From assembly GCF_027460265.1 (NCBI RefSeq), contig NZ_JAPZBC010000001.1, positions 7,056,001 to 7,120,000 of the forward strand: DNA of 64,000 bases, in the 5' to 3' direction. The stretch's first letter is position 1, and each line of letters opens with the position of its first letter. The translations under genes were made by a program, and so were the position numbers. The notes under the pieces are model-generated. The model did not search any database. It had not been told where the DNA came from and worked only from the letters and a program-made list of their open reading frames with translations. This DNA comes from Streptomyces sp. WMMC940. GTDB taxonomy: Bacteria; Actinomycetota; Actinomycetes; Streptomycetales; Streptomycetaceae. Shown here one piece after another: positions 1 through 7,977 of this stretch.

Positions 1-184
1 GGTCAACATCGGCACCGCCCTCAACCTCGCCATGACCTCCGCCATCCGTGACTACCTGGCCGCGAACGCCGACGCCGTGGACTCGCGGAAGTACCTGTCG
101 GTCGGCCGCCGCGCGATGGCCGAGACGGTCACCGCGCTGATCGGCGTCCTGCGCGACGCGGGAGAGCCCGTCCCCGTCGCCTGA
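1..184 (+). CDS. class II (fructose-bisphosphate/tagatose type) aldolase, C-terminal end
   Basis: Only the last 60 codons are present; the reading frame enters at base 2 and stops with TGA at 182-184. The visible segment begins VNIGTALNLAMTSAIRD and contains DSRKYLSVGRRAM. This is the usual C-terminal signature of zinc-dependent class II aldolases (FbaA/GatY/KbaY group), in which the NIGT stretch helps bind the substrate phosphate. These enzymes cleave ketose 1,6-bisphosphates into dihydroxyacetone phosphate and an aldehyde. The catalytic zinc histidines lie upstream of the window, so the substrate cannot be decided here. Family assignment is from sequence memory; the exact subfamily is an inference. 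Confidence 0.75.
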   Translation, partial: VNIGTALNLAMTSAIRDYLAANADAVDSRKYLSVGRRAMAETVTALIGVLRDAGEPVPVA

Positions 185-710
185 GAGGCGCCCGCAGCCG
201 CGAGGCGGTGTCCGGCCGGAGAACCGGTTGCTCCTCGACGTTCCCGCCGACGCCCTGGGCCCGGTGCTCGCGCTGCTCGGCAGGCAGCGCGCGGTGCCGC
301 GGACGACCACACCGCGAGGCACGTCGTGCACGCCCGACGGAGAGGTCCCGCGGGCCGGGTGCACCGCCGGACAGCGGCCACCCGGGCCGACCCGCGGAGA
401 GGCCGTGCTGGAGCACGCGTTGGAGCGGTACGCCCCGCTCGCCGGGAACCGCCCCGCTCCCGCCGCGCACCCACTCGACCGCAAGGAACACCTGCTGCGC
501 GTCGTAGGGCGGGTCCGGTGAAATCCGGGGCGCACGGCCACCGGAACGGACCAATCGCGCCCGGACCCTCCCGGTTTCGCCGCGTGATCCAGGACACACT
601 TTCCTCGCCACCCGTTCCCCGCGGGCGGCGGAGCGGGCTCGATCGAACGGACGCCCGGCGCCACGGGAACAGCGAGCCGTCCGCCGCCGAACCGAACCGA
701 CAGGATTCCC
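185..710. other. intergenic region, no gene recognised
   Basis: About 525 bases lie between the aldolase and the lipoprotein gene. Open frames exist on both strands (for example a 97-codon one at 228-521 plus), but none has a convincing ribosome binding site together with recognisable protein character. The region presumably holds the aldolase terminator and the lipoprotein promoter; neither stands out. Confidence 0.5.
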
Positions 711-1475
711 ATGCCCCACATCACACCTCCGGCCCTCCGGCGGGGCGGCGCGCTCGCGCTCGCCGGCGCCGCGGCTGCCGCGCTGCTGACCGGCTGCACC
801 TCCCCCGGTGCCAAGGAGGGCTCCCCCTCCCCGACCGGGAAACCGCTCGCCGGGCCGGAGAAGGCCGGCGCCGGTATGGCCGTGCTCCGCGGCGACACGA
901 TCAGGAACGCGCTCGTCACCGATACCGAGCTGCGTTCCTACCAGGCCCAGGAGATCAGCCCACCGAACGTGCGGCCCAAGTCCGACCGGGAGGAGTGCCG
1001 GCCCCTCGCGGACATGACCGCCTCGGGTACGGCCCGGACGCCCGAGGCCGTCGACTTCGCCAGCCGCTCGTACGTCTCCACGGGGACGCCCGGCCTCACC
1101 ACGACGGTCAGCCTCTTCTCGTACGAGGGCGACGACGCGCGGCGTACCTTCTCGGACGTCCGCAAGGCGCTCGCCACCTGCGGCGCCGGCTTCACCACCT
1201 CGGGGAACAGCGGCGGTACGTCGGTGAAGTACGTGGCCGTGAAGGAGGAGGAGGCGCCCGAGGGCGGAGACGAGGCCGTCTCCTGGAGGATGACCGGGAC
1301 CGCACAGGGCTCCTCGATGCCCATGCAGATCACCGCCGTGCGGCAGGGGCGCAACGTGGCGGTGTTCTTCACGCTCAACCTGCTCGACCCGAAGAAGGCC
1401 GACCTTCCCGAGGACCTGCACGGCCGGCAGACCGCCAAGCTGGCGAAGGCGATCGAGTCGGCCGGCAGGTCCTGA
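711..1475 (+). CDS. putative secreted lipoprotein of unknown function
   Basis: The 254-residue product starts with a basic n-region and a hydrophobic alanine-rich stretch ending in the lipobox LLTGC (cysteine about residue 26), so it should be lipid-anchored on the outer face of the membrane. The mature part starts with a Ser/Pro linker and continues as a mixed alpha/beta domain. It carries two cysteines in contexts EECRPLA and ATCGAGF that could form a disulphide. The size and cysteine layout recall actinobacterial extracellular sensor/DUF3558-like lipoproteins, but I do not recognise a specific family. It is a single gene, convergent with secDF, and followed by a strong hairpin. Confidence 0.8.
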   Translation: MPHITPPALRRGGALALAGAAAAALLTGCTSPGAKEGSPSPTGKPLAGPEKAGAGMAVLRGDTIRNALVTDTELRSYQAQEISPPNVRPKSDREECRPLADMTASGTARTPEAVDFASRSYVSTGTPGLTTTVSLFSYEGDDARRTFSDVRKALATCGAGFTTSGNSGGTSVKYVAVKEEEAPEGGDEAVSWRMTGTAQGSSMPMQITAVRQGRNVAVFFTLNLLDPKKADLPEDLHGRQTAKLAKAIESAGRS

Positions 1476-1506
1476 TCGGCGCGACGGCTGCCCCCGGCAT
1501 GGCACG

Positions 1507-1547
1507 TCCTGGGCGGGTCCGTCGGACCGCGGCGGATCCGCCCAGGA
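1507..1547 (+). terminator. hairpin terminator after the lipoprotein gene
   Basis: Bases 1507-1520 pair with 1534-1547 with one mismatch in 14, and the loop itself can fold further. There is no T-run, which is normal for Streptomyces terminators. It sits 32 bases past the lipoprotein stop and could serve both converging transcripts. Confidence 0.65.
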
Positions 1548-1906
1548 GGGCCCGTAGGACGGCGGCGGCCGGCACGTCCTGTGCGGGCCTCGTGTCCGGG
1601 GTGGACCTCGGGAACCCGGCCACCGGGAGCCCGCCCGTCGGACGGTGAACATCGTCCGGCGGGCCGGTGCGTGTCCGGGTGGCCCGTGGGAGCCCGGACC
1701 AGCAGGGCTGCGGGCCGGCGGCCCGCAACCCGTCCGGAGCGCCGGTCCCCGTCCCGGTCACCGGTTCCGCGCCCCGGTCACCCGTCCACGCCGCACCCCG
1801 GCTCCCGGAACCCCGGCGTCCCGGCGGCCGTGCGGCCCGGTGCACCTTCGCGGACCAGCCCGTTCGCGGACCAGCCCGTCTGCGGCCGGGCGCGGCCGCC
1901 TCCCGC
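1548..1906. other. intergenic spacer between convergent genes
   Basis: This 360-base stretch lies downstream of both the lipoprotein gene and secDF. It contains only GC-rich sequence with short direct repeats, such as two near copies of a 15-base unit reading gcggaccagcccgt around 1848-1881. No credible gene is seen. Confidence 0.5.
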
Positions 1907-4186
1907 TCAGACCCGGGCGCCGTTGTCGTGCGGCTCCCGGCGGGGGGACGAGGCACGTGGGCGGCCCGTGGGGGCGGGCGAGGGGCGTCCGGCCTCGAGG
2001 AGCAGCGCCGCCGGCACGGCGGTGAGCACCGACGAGTACGTGCCCACGCACACCCCGATCAGCAGCGCGACCGAGAAGTCCGCGAGGGAGCCGCCGCCCA
2101 GTACGGCCAGGGCCCCGAGGATGAACAGGGCCCCCGCCCCCGTGTTGACCGTGCGAGGCACCGTCTGAAGGACCGCGGTGTCGGCGAGGGACGGCAGCGC
2201 GCCGCGGGGATTCCTCCGCCACAGCTCCCTGATCCGGTCGAACACCACGACCGAGTCGTTGACCGAGTAGCCGATGACCGTGAGCAGCGCCGCGAGGAAG
2301 ACGCCGTCCACCGGCCGGCCCAGCCAGGCGAACGCGCCGACCACGACGACCACGTCGTGCACCAGCGCCCCCACGCAGCCCACCGCGAACGTCCAGCGGA
2401 ACCGCGCCGCCAGGTAGGCCAGTTGCGCGACCACCGCGATGCCCAGGGCGACCAGGGCGTTGCGCCGCAGTTCCTCGCCCATGCTGGGGCCGATCAGCTC
2501 GTCGCGGACCTTCGCCGCCGTGCCGCCGCCGTGCTCGGCGAGCGCGCCGCCGATGGCCACCGCGGCGTCGTCGTCGATGCCCGCGCCCCGCACGGAGATG
2601 TCCTTCCCGTCGGCCGTGGTGACCTCCGCGTCGGGGAAGCCCGCCTCCGCGACCGCCGACCGGGCCGTCTCGACGTCCAGGGTCCGGCCCGTGGCGTACT
2701 CGACCAGCCTGCCGCCGGTGAACTCCACCCCCAGGTTCGGCCCGCGCAGCAGGATGCCGGTGACGGCCACCGCGACCAGCACGGCCGACACCACGAGCCG
2801 GCGCCGGGGCGCGTGCACGAGTCGCGGGCCGCGCCGGGCCAGGTAGGTCCGGACCCGGCCCGGCCCGCCCACACCGCTGACGCTCCGGAACCGGTCGACG
2901 AACGGGACCCGCGCGGCGACGTCGGTCAGGGCCCGCGCGACGACCAGTGCCGAGAACATCGAGACGACGACGCCGATCGCCAGCGTCACTCCGAAGCCCT
3001 TGACCGGCCCCGAGCCGAGCACGAAGAGCAGCCCCGCTGCCAGGAGGGTGGTGGCGTTCGAGTCCGCCACGGCGCTCCACGCCTTGCGATGGGCCGCGGA
3101 CATGGCGCTCCGCAGCGATCGGCGACGCCGGCCGGCGCACTCCTCCCTCGCCCGTTCGAAGACGAGCACGTTCGCGTCCACCGCCATCCCGACGGCGAGT
3201 ACGAATCCGGCCAGTCCGGGCAGCGTCAGCGTGACGCCGAGGCCCACCAGCACGGCGTACGAGATCACTCCGTAGGCGGCCAGCGCGACGGCGGCCAGCG
3301 CGCCGAAGAGCCGGTAGACGAACGTGATGAACAGCGCCGTGAGGGACGCCCCGATCACGGCGGCCCGGGCACTCGCGCTGATCGCCTCCGCACCGAGCGT
3401 CGGGCCCACGGTCCGCTGCTCGACGGTCTCGACCGGCAGGGGCAGCGCGCCGCCCTCGATGAGCAGGGCGAGTTCCTTGGCCTCCGCCGCACCGAACGCG
3501 CCGGAGATCTGTGTGGAACCCGAGGCGATCCCGGAGCGGCAGCCGACCGAGGGGTCCACCTGCGGGGACGAGATCACCTTGTCGTCGAGCACGATGGCGA
3601 CCCGGCGGCGGTCGTCCTGCACGGGGTGGCAGGCGGCCCGGCCGGTCAGCCCGGCCCAGTCGCGTGCCGCTCCGCCCTTGAAGTCCACGGCCACGTGCCA
3701 GCCCGTGCCCTGCTGCGAGTCGAACCGGGCCACGGCGTCCTCGACGCCCGCTCCGGACAGCGCGGCGGGACCGAGCGTGAGCTGCCGGCCCTGCTCGTCG
3801 GGCAGCACCCGCAGCCCGGCCTTCCTCCCTTCGGGCGGCGTCTCCACGGGGTGGAAGGTCAACTGTGCCGTGCGGCCGAGAACCTCTGCCGCACGCCGCG
3901 GGTCCTGGACGTCTGGCAGTTCCACGACGATGCGGTTCTCGCCGGAGCGGGTCAGGGTCGGTTCCGCGACGCCCAACGCGTCGACGCGTTGCCGCAGTAC
4001 CTCCATCGTGCGGTCGGTGGTGTCGGCGTCCGCCCTCGCGGTCGCGGTGTCGCGGGCTTCGAGCACCATGCGGGTGCCGCCCCGGAGATCCAGACCGAGT
4101 CTGGGGGAGTGGGTGAGAGCGATGAACACGGATGCGAGCAGTACGAGCGCGGCCAGAACTGCCCGCACCGCGGTGGTGCGAGTCAT
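1907..4186 (-). CDS. secDF: protein translocase subunit SecDF (fused paralogue)
   Basis: The 759-residue product fuses SecD (first half) and SecF (second half), the RND-type accessory of the Sec translocon that uses proton motive force to pull exported proteins across the membrane. Seen in sequence: an N-terminal membrane helix, then GLDLRGGTRMVLEA, the SecD hallmark. A P1-type extracellular domain follows, then the membrane block with AVGMAVDANVLVFERAREE. The SecF half shows GVEFTGGRLVEYATG and YSVNDSVVVFDRIREL. The start codon is preceded by GGAGG. Streptomycetes normally also carry separate secD and secF near ruvB; this is the fused extra copy. It is probably co-transcribed with the small secreted-protein gene 30 bases upstream. 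Confidence 0.93.
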   Translation of the reverse strand: MTRTTAVRAVLAALVLLASVFIALTHSPRLGLDLRGGTRMVLEARDTATARADADTTDRTMEVLRQRVDALGVAEPTLTRSGENRIVVELPDVQDPRRAAEVLGRTAQLTFHPVETPPEGRKAGLRVLPDEQGRQLTLGPAALSGAGVEDAVARFDSQQGTGWHVAVDFKGGAARDWAGLTGRAACHPVQDDRRRVAIVLDDKVISSPQVDPSVGCRSGIASGSTQISGAFGAAEAKELALLIEGGALPLPVETVEQRTVGPTLGAEAISASARAAVIGASLTALFITFVYRLFGALAAVALAAYGVISYAVLVGLGVTLTLPGLAGFVLAVGMAVDANVLVFERAREECAGRRRRSLRSAMSAAHRKAWSAVADSNATTLLAAGLLFVLGSGPVKGFGVTLAIGVVVSMFSALVVARALTDVAARVPFVDRFRSVSGVGGPGRVRTYLARRGPRLVHAPRRRLVVSAVLVAVAVTGILLRGPNLGVEFTGGRLVEYATGRTLDVETARSAVAEAGFPDAEVTTADGKDISVRGAGIDDDAAVAIGGALAEHGGGTAAKVRDELIGPSMGEELRRNALVALGIAVVAQLAYLAARFRWTFAVGCVGALVHDVVVVVGAFAWLGRPVDGVFLAALLTVIGYSVNDSVVVFDRIRELWRRNPRGALPSLADTAVLQTVPRTVNTGAGALFILGALAVLGGGSLADFSVALLIGVCVGTYSSVLTAVPAALLLEAGRPSPAPTGRPRASSPRREPHDNGARV

Positions 4187-4216
4187 GGGTTTCCTCCGTG
4201 AGGGCGCCGGGCGCCC

Positions 4217-4687
4217 TCAGGAAGGACGCGCCGGCGGTGATGTGGGACGGGACCGGTGACCGGCCGTCCCCGGAGGACCGCGCACACCGGGGAGCTCGGC
4301 ACGGGCGGACGCAGGCACCACGGTGCGGGCACCGGCCACCCGGACCGTGCCGTGGACGGCGGGCCACGACATGGGCGTGTCGGACAGGGGCGCACCGGGC
4401 GGCGGAGGGAGCAGCGACGGCGGCACGCCGTGGGCTGCCTCGGCCGTCGTGCGCGGTGCTCCGTCGTGCCGGGCCCGGACGCTGTCGTGCCGGGCCCGTA
4501 CGCCGTCGGAGCGCACGGCCCGCGCGGTGTGCCGGGCCGCGGCGGCAGCGTCCGGGGCGAACGCGGACGTCACCGTCGCGGTACCGGCGGCGACGACGGC
4601 CGGCGCGGCCGCGGGAACCCCGCCCAGAAGCCCGAGCACGGTGAGGAACACGGCGACGAGAACGGCCGGCACACGCCGTGTACGCAT
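4217..4687 (-). CDS. small secreted protein, function unknown
   Basis: I start this at the ATG at 4687, giving 156 residues, because the product then opens with a classical signal peptide: MRTRR, a hydrophobic VPAVLVAVFLTVLGLLGG core, and several alanine cleavage options. Upstream in-frame starts would add a non-signal extension. The mature part is Ala/Arg/Pro-rich, with two short near-repeats reading SDGVRARHD and SVRARHD, and has no recognised domain. It ends 30 bases before secDF on the same strand, so the two are likely one transcript. Whether it is a client of that SecDF is unknown. Confidence 0.6.
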   Translation of the reverse strand: MRTRRVPAVLVAVFLTVLGLLGGVPAAAPAVVAAGTATVTSAFAPDAAAAARHTARAVRSDGVRARHDSVRARHDGAPRTTAEAAHGVPPSLLPPPPGAPLSDTPMSWPAVHGTVRVAGARTVVPASARAELPGVRGPPGTAGHRSRPTSPPARPS

Positions 4688-4890
4688 GAACGGCCCCCTG
4701 TCCGACCCGCTTGCCGCACTCGCGGCGGGGCGAGGCGGTGCCGAGCTCACTATGCGACAAACCGCCACCGAAAGCCATCGAACCCCCGAACTCGCGTTGG
4801 CGGAAAGTGACGGGAGTTGCACAACTGGCGTTCGTGGATTGGCTGGTTGACCGTAGGATCTGGATGCCCCCGATCGCCGGGGGAGTCCGT

Positions 4891-6498
4891 ATGCGGTCTG
4901 GAAGGGACTCGTTCTGGCGTGGTCGCGTTATCCGGAAGCGTCGTGTCATGGTCGGGCTGCTGATCGCGGGGGGCGGCGGGGTCGCCGCCCTGGCGCTGCT
5001 GATGTGGGCGTTGTCCCTGCGCCGCAGGCTGCTTGCCGAACAGCGTGTACGGGCGCGGGCGGAAGGGCTCGCGGCCGCACGCGAGGCCGAGATCGCCCAT
5101 CTGGCCGCCGTCCGCGCCCCGGCCATCGCCGAGCGGACGCGCAGCGGCCGTCTCCTGGACGGCGTGCCCGGCCCCGTCGGCTCGGAGGCCGAGCTGGGCG
5201 CCGCGTTCGCCGGCGCCCTGGCCGCCGTCGTGACGGCCCTCGGCTCCGACGAGGCCGTACGCAGGGAGCGGGCCCTGCGGGACTCCGTGCAGTCCGCCTT
5301 CGAGTCCGTCGCCCGCACCATGCACGCCATGGCGACCGTGCAGCAGCAGGTGCTGGACCACATCGAACGCTCCATCGACGACCCCCGGTTGATGGCCGAG
5401 GTGATGAAGGCCGACCACGCGGCCGCCCAGATGACCCGCAAGGCCCAGACCCTGCTCGTGATGTGCGGCATCTGGCCCGCGCGGCGGGAGAGCCGGCCCG
5501 TGTCCCTCTACGACTGTGTCCGCGGCGCCCAGTCGCGCATCGTGGAGTTCGGGCGGGTCGAGGTGCACGGCGGCCAGACCCTCCACGTCGTGCCGCCCGC
5601 CGTCGAGGGGCTGATGCACGCCGTCGCCGAACTCCTGGAGAACGCCACGGTGTTCTCCCCGTCCAGCACCCAGGTCGTGGTCACCGTCCGGGAGGTGGCC
5701 GCAGGGGCCGTCGTCGAGATCGACGACGCGGGCCTCGGCATGCCGCCGGACGTCCTGGCGCAGGCCACGGCACACCTCCGCGACGACCCGGATCTGGCCC
5801 GACTCGGCGCGGTGCCGCGCCTCGGACTCGCCTGCGCCGGCCGCTGGGGCCGTGAGCTCGGGTTCAGCGTGGAGTTGACGTCCGCCTCCGCCTACGGCGG
5901 AACCCGTGCCGTCACGTTCGTCCCCCACCGGCTGCTCACCGAGCCGCTGTCCCACCCCGCTCCGCCCCGCCACGTGCCGGCGGCGGAACCGCGGGCACCC
6001 GGGCATGCGCCGTCGCGCCCGGCGACCGGTGAGGGGGAGCCGCACCCACAGCCGGACGGCCCGGACCCCGCGGTCCAGGGCACGCCCGGACCGGCGGCCG
6101 GCCTTCCGGCGGCGGGCGGTGGTCCGGCGTCCGGCGTCGGGCCGGCAACCGGTCCCGTACCGCCGGGCGGCGGTCCGGCGTCCGGCGTGGGGCCCGACGG
6201 CGGTCCGGCGCCCGCCGACGGACCGGTGCCCCCGGCCGGCGGACTCCCAAGGCGCCGCAGCAGGCGCGGCGGACGGGAACCGGGGCCCGAGCGGGGCACC
6301 GGAGGGAGTCACGGCGGCGCGCCGTCGCCCCCGGACCCCGGCCCCCCTTGGACCCCCGAGGCGGCCCGCGCCTCGATCTCGGGCGTGGTGTCCGGGACAC
6401 GCCGGGGCCGCGCCGCCCTGGAGAACGGCACGCCGGCACCCCGTACGACCGATCGCGGAACCGACCACCGAACCGACCACGAGGGAGGCCGCCAGTGA
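4891..6498 (+). CDS. cvnA: conservon sensor-kinase-like protein CvnA
   Basis: This gene heads a conservon, the streptomycete operon type that resembles a eukaryotic G-protein-coupled system at the membrane. Starting at the ATG at 4891 (gggggag six bases upstream), the 535-residue product has one N-terminal membrane helix (about residues 20-40, VMVGLLIAGGGGVAALALL). A helical segment follows, then a HATPase_c domain with N box ELLENATVFSP (about 245) and G box DDAGLGMPP (about 280). No extracellular sensing domain and no clear phospho-acceptor histidine block are seen, as in other CvnA proteins. The last 190 residues are Pro/Gly/Ala-rich and probably disordered. The stop overlaps the cvnB start. 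Confidence 0.88.
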   Translation: MRSGRDSFWRGRVIRKRRVMVGLLIAGGGGVAALALLMWALSLRRRLLAEQRVRARAEGLAAAREAEIAHLAAVRAPAIAERTRSGRLLDGVPGPVGSEAELGAAFAGALAAVVTALGSDEAVRRERALRDSVQSAFESVARTMHAMATVQQQVLDHIERSIDDPRLMAEVMKADHAAAQMTRKAQTLLVMCGIWPARRESRPVSLYDCVRGAQSRIVEFGRVEVHGGQTLHVVPPAVEGLMHAVAELLENATVFSPSSTQVVVTVREVAAGAVVEIDDAGLGMPPDVLAQATAHLRDDPDLARLGAVPRLGLACAGRWGRELGFSVELTSASAYGGTRAVTFVPHRLLTEPLSHPAPPRHVPAAEPRAPGHAPSRPATGEGEPHPQPDGPDPAVQGTPGPAAGLPAAGGGPASGVGPATGPVPPGGGPASGVGPDGGPAPADGPVPPAGGLPRRRSRRGGREPGPERGTGGSHGGAPSPPDPGPPWTPEAARASISGVVSGTRRGRAALENGTPAPRTTDRGTDHRTDHEGGRQ

Positions 6499-6941
6499 CC
6501 GGAGCCGTGACCAGGCTGCCCGACCTCGGATGGATGCTGCGTCCGCTGACCGACGTCCCCGGAGTGCGACACGCCGTGGTGGTGTCCGAGGACGGGCTGC
6601 GGCTCGGTCACGCGTCCGCCGACGGCCTCACCGGACCGGTCGCCCTGCTCGACGTCCCGGAGGCCGAGTCGCTCGCCGCGGCATGCGCCGCGATGACGAT
6701 GACCGGCCGGTCCACGGCCGCGCTGCTGTTCGGCGGCGGTGCCGGAGTGCGGCAGCTGATGCTGGAGTCGGAACACGGCTTCGTCCTGTTCACCCACGCC
6801 GGGGCCGGCGCCCACCTCGCCGTCGCCACCGGCACCGACGCCGACGTCGGTCTGGTGGCCCAGCAGATGCAGGTGCTGGTGGCGAGGATCGGCACCCGTC
6901 TGAGCACCGGGCCGCGGGATCCGGGGGACCCGTCGTCATGA
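6495..6941 (+). CDS. cvnB: conservon roadblock/LC7-domain protein CvnB
   Basis: The GTG start at 6495 overlaps the cvnA stop (GTGA), giving 148 residues. The sequence DLGWMLRPLTDVPGVRHAVVVSEDGLRLG and later GFVLFTHAGAGAHLAVAT is typical of the roadblock/LC7 fold found in GTPase-regulating proteins. In conservons CvnB is thought to act on the CvnD GTPase, by analogy with MglB. Translational overlap with both neighbours argues for coupled expression. No odd features are seen. Confidence 0.9.
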   Translation: MTGAVTRLPDLGWMLRPLTDVPGVRHAVVVSEDGLRLGHASADGLTGPVALLDVPEAESLAAACAAMTMTGRSTAALLFGGGAGVRQLMLESEHGFVLFTHAGAGAHLAVATGTDADVGLVAQQMQVLVARIGTRLSTGPRDPGDPSS

Positions 6942-7300
6942 CGGACGACCCGGAGGGCCGGACCACCACCCGTGCGGTGCGCCCCTATGTGATCACCGGC
7001 GGCCGTGCGGCCGCCGCCGGCGCGCCGCTGTCCTGGGAGACGCTGGTGACGGCCACGGGCACCGCCGCGCCGGACACCCTCCAGCCCGAGTACCGCATGA
7101 TCCTGACGCACTGCCAGGGGCTGCTGTCCGTCGCCGAGGTGGCGGCACACCTGGGCCAGCCGCCGTCGGTGGTGCAGGTGCTGCTCGCCGACCTCCTCGA
7201 CTGGGGCCTCATCCTGTCCCGTCCGCCGGTGCCTCGCGCCGAACGCGCCGACGTGACCACGCTGAGAAAGGTGCTCCATGGCCTCGAAAGCCGCCTCTGA
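6938..7300 (+). CDS. cvnC: conservon DUF742 protein CvnC
   Basis: The ATG at 6938 overlaps the cvnB stop (ATGA). The 120-residue product starts with an acidic, Arg-containing stretch and RPYVITGGRA. It continues with LQPEYRMILTHCQGLLSVAEVAAHL, a winged-helix-like segment typical of DUF742. In this family the C-terminal half, ending VTTLRKVLHGLESRL, is strongly conserved. Its role in the complex is not established. The next gene, cvnD, begins inside its last codons, so the three are translated together. Confidence 0.9.
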   Translation: MTDDPEGRTTTRAVRPYVITGGRAAAAGAPLSWETLVTATGTAAPDTLQPEYRMILTHCQGLLSVAEVAAHLGQPPSVVQVLLADLLDWGLILSRPPVPRAERADVTTLRKVLHGLESRL

Positions 7301-7964
7301 CGCCGTGGCCGGCAGCGTCGCCGGGGCGCCGGCCACACGGCCGCCAGGGGGAACGGCGGCCGCCCCGGGGCCGTACCCGGGGACGGAACCCGGCGGCAAG
7401 TACCTCGCACCGGGCGTCGCGGGCGCGGCCAAGATCCTCGTCGTCGGCCCGCTCGGAGTCGGCAAGACGACGCTCATCGGAACCGTGTCCGAGATCCGGC
7501 CGCTGTCCACCGAAGCGCTGATGACCCGGGCCGGCGCCCGCGTCGACACCCGGGGCGGGCGTACCAAGACGACCACGACCGTCGCCCTCGACTTCGGCCG
7601 GATCACGCTCGACGGAGATCTCGTGCTCTACCTCTTCGGCACCCCGGGGCAGCAGCGGTTCCTGCCGGCCTGGCGGGATCTGGCCAAAGGGGCGCTCGGT
7701 GCCCTCGCCCTCGTCGACACCCGCGATCCGGCGGCGTCCTTCGACGCCCTGGGCAATCTGGAGGACCTCGACCTTCCGTTCGCCGTGGCCGTCAACACCT
7801 TCCCCGGCAGCCCGGAGCACTCCGAGGACGACCTGCGCATCGCGCTCGACCTGCTGCCCAGCACCCCACTGGTCAGCTGCGACGCCCGCGAAGCGCGCTC
7901 CTCGGTGCTGGCCCTGATCGCGCTCGTACGCCATCTCGTCCACGCCGCCACGGAATCCTCGTGA
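7278..7964 (+). CDS. cvnD: conservon small GTPase CvnD
   Basis: The 228-residue protein has a Pro/Gly-rich leader of about 50 residues, then a Ras-like P loop GPLGVGKTT (residues 57-65). LFGTPGQQRF (about 119-128) is the switch-II equivalent, and AVAVNTFPGS stands where NKxD is expected. The lysine of NKxD is absent, which is common in this GTPase subfamily. The start at 7278 lies within the end of cvnC. It is expected to cycle between GTP and GDP at the membrane in complex with CvnA-C. The adjacent P450 genes suggest the output concerns, or is sensed through, small-molecule oxidation. Confidence 0.9.
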   Translation: MASKAASDAVAGSVAGAPATRPPGGTAAAPGPYPGTEPGGKYLAPGVAGAAKILVVGPLGVGKTTLIGTVSEIRPLSTEALMTRAGARVDTRGGRTKTTTTVALDFGRITLDGDLVLYLFGTPGQQRFLPAWRDLAKGALGALALVDTRDPAASFDALGNLEDLDLPFAVAVNTFPGSPEHSEDDLRIALDLLPSTPLVSCDAREARSSVLALIALVRHLVHAATESS

Positions 7965-7977
7965 CCAGGGAGTCATC

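Noticed and set aside
228..521. 97-codon plus-strand frame in the first spacer
   Set aside because: No ribosome site or recognisable protein pattern; composition drifts along its length.
1758..5471. 1237-codon open frame on the minus strand
   Set aside because: It overlaps secDF and the start of cvnA in other frames and shows Arg/Gly-rich shadow composition.
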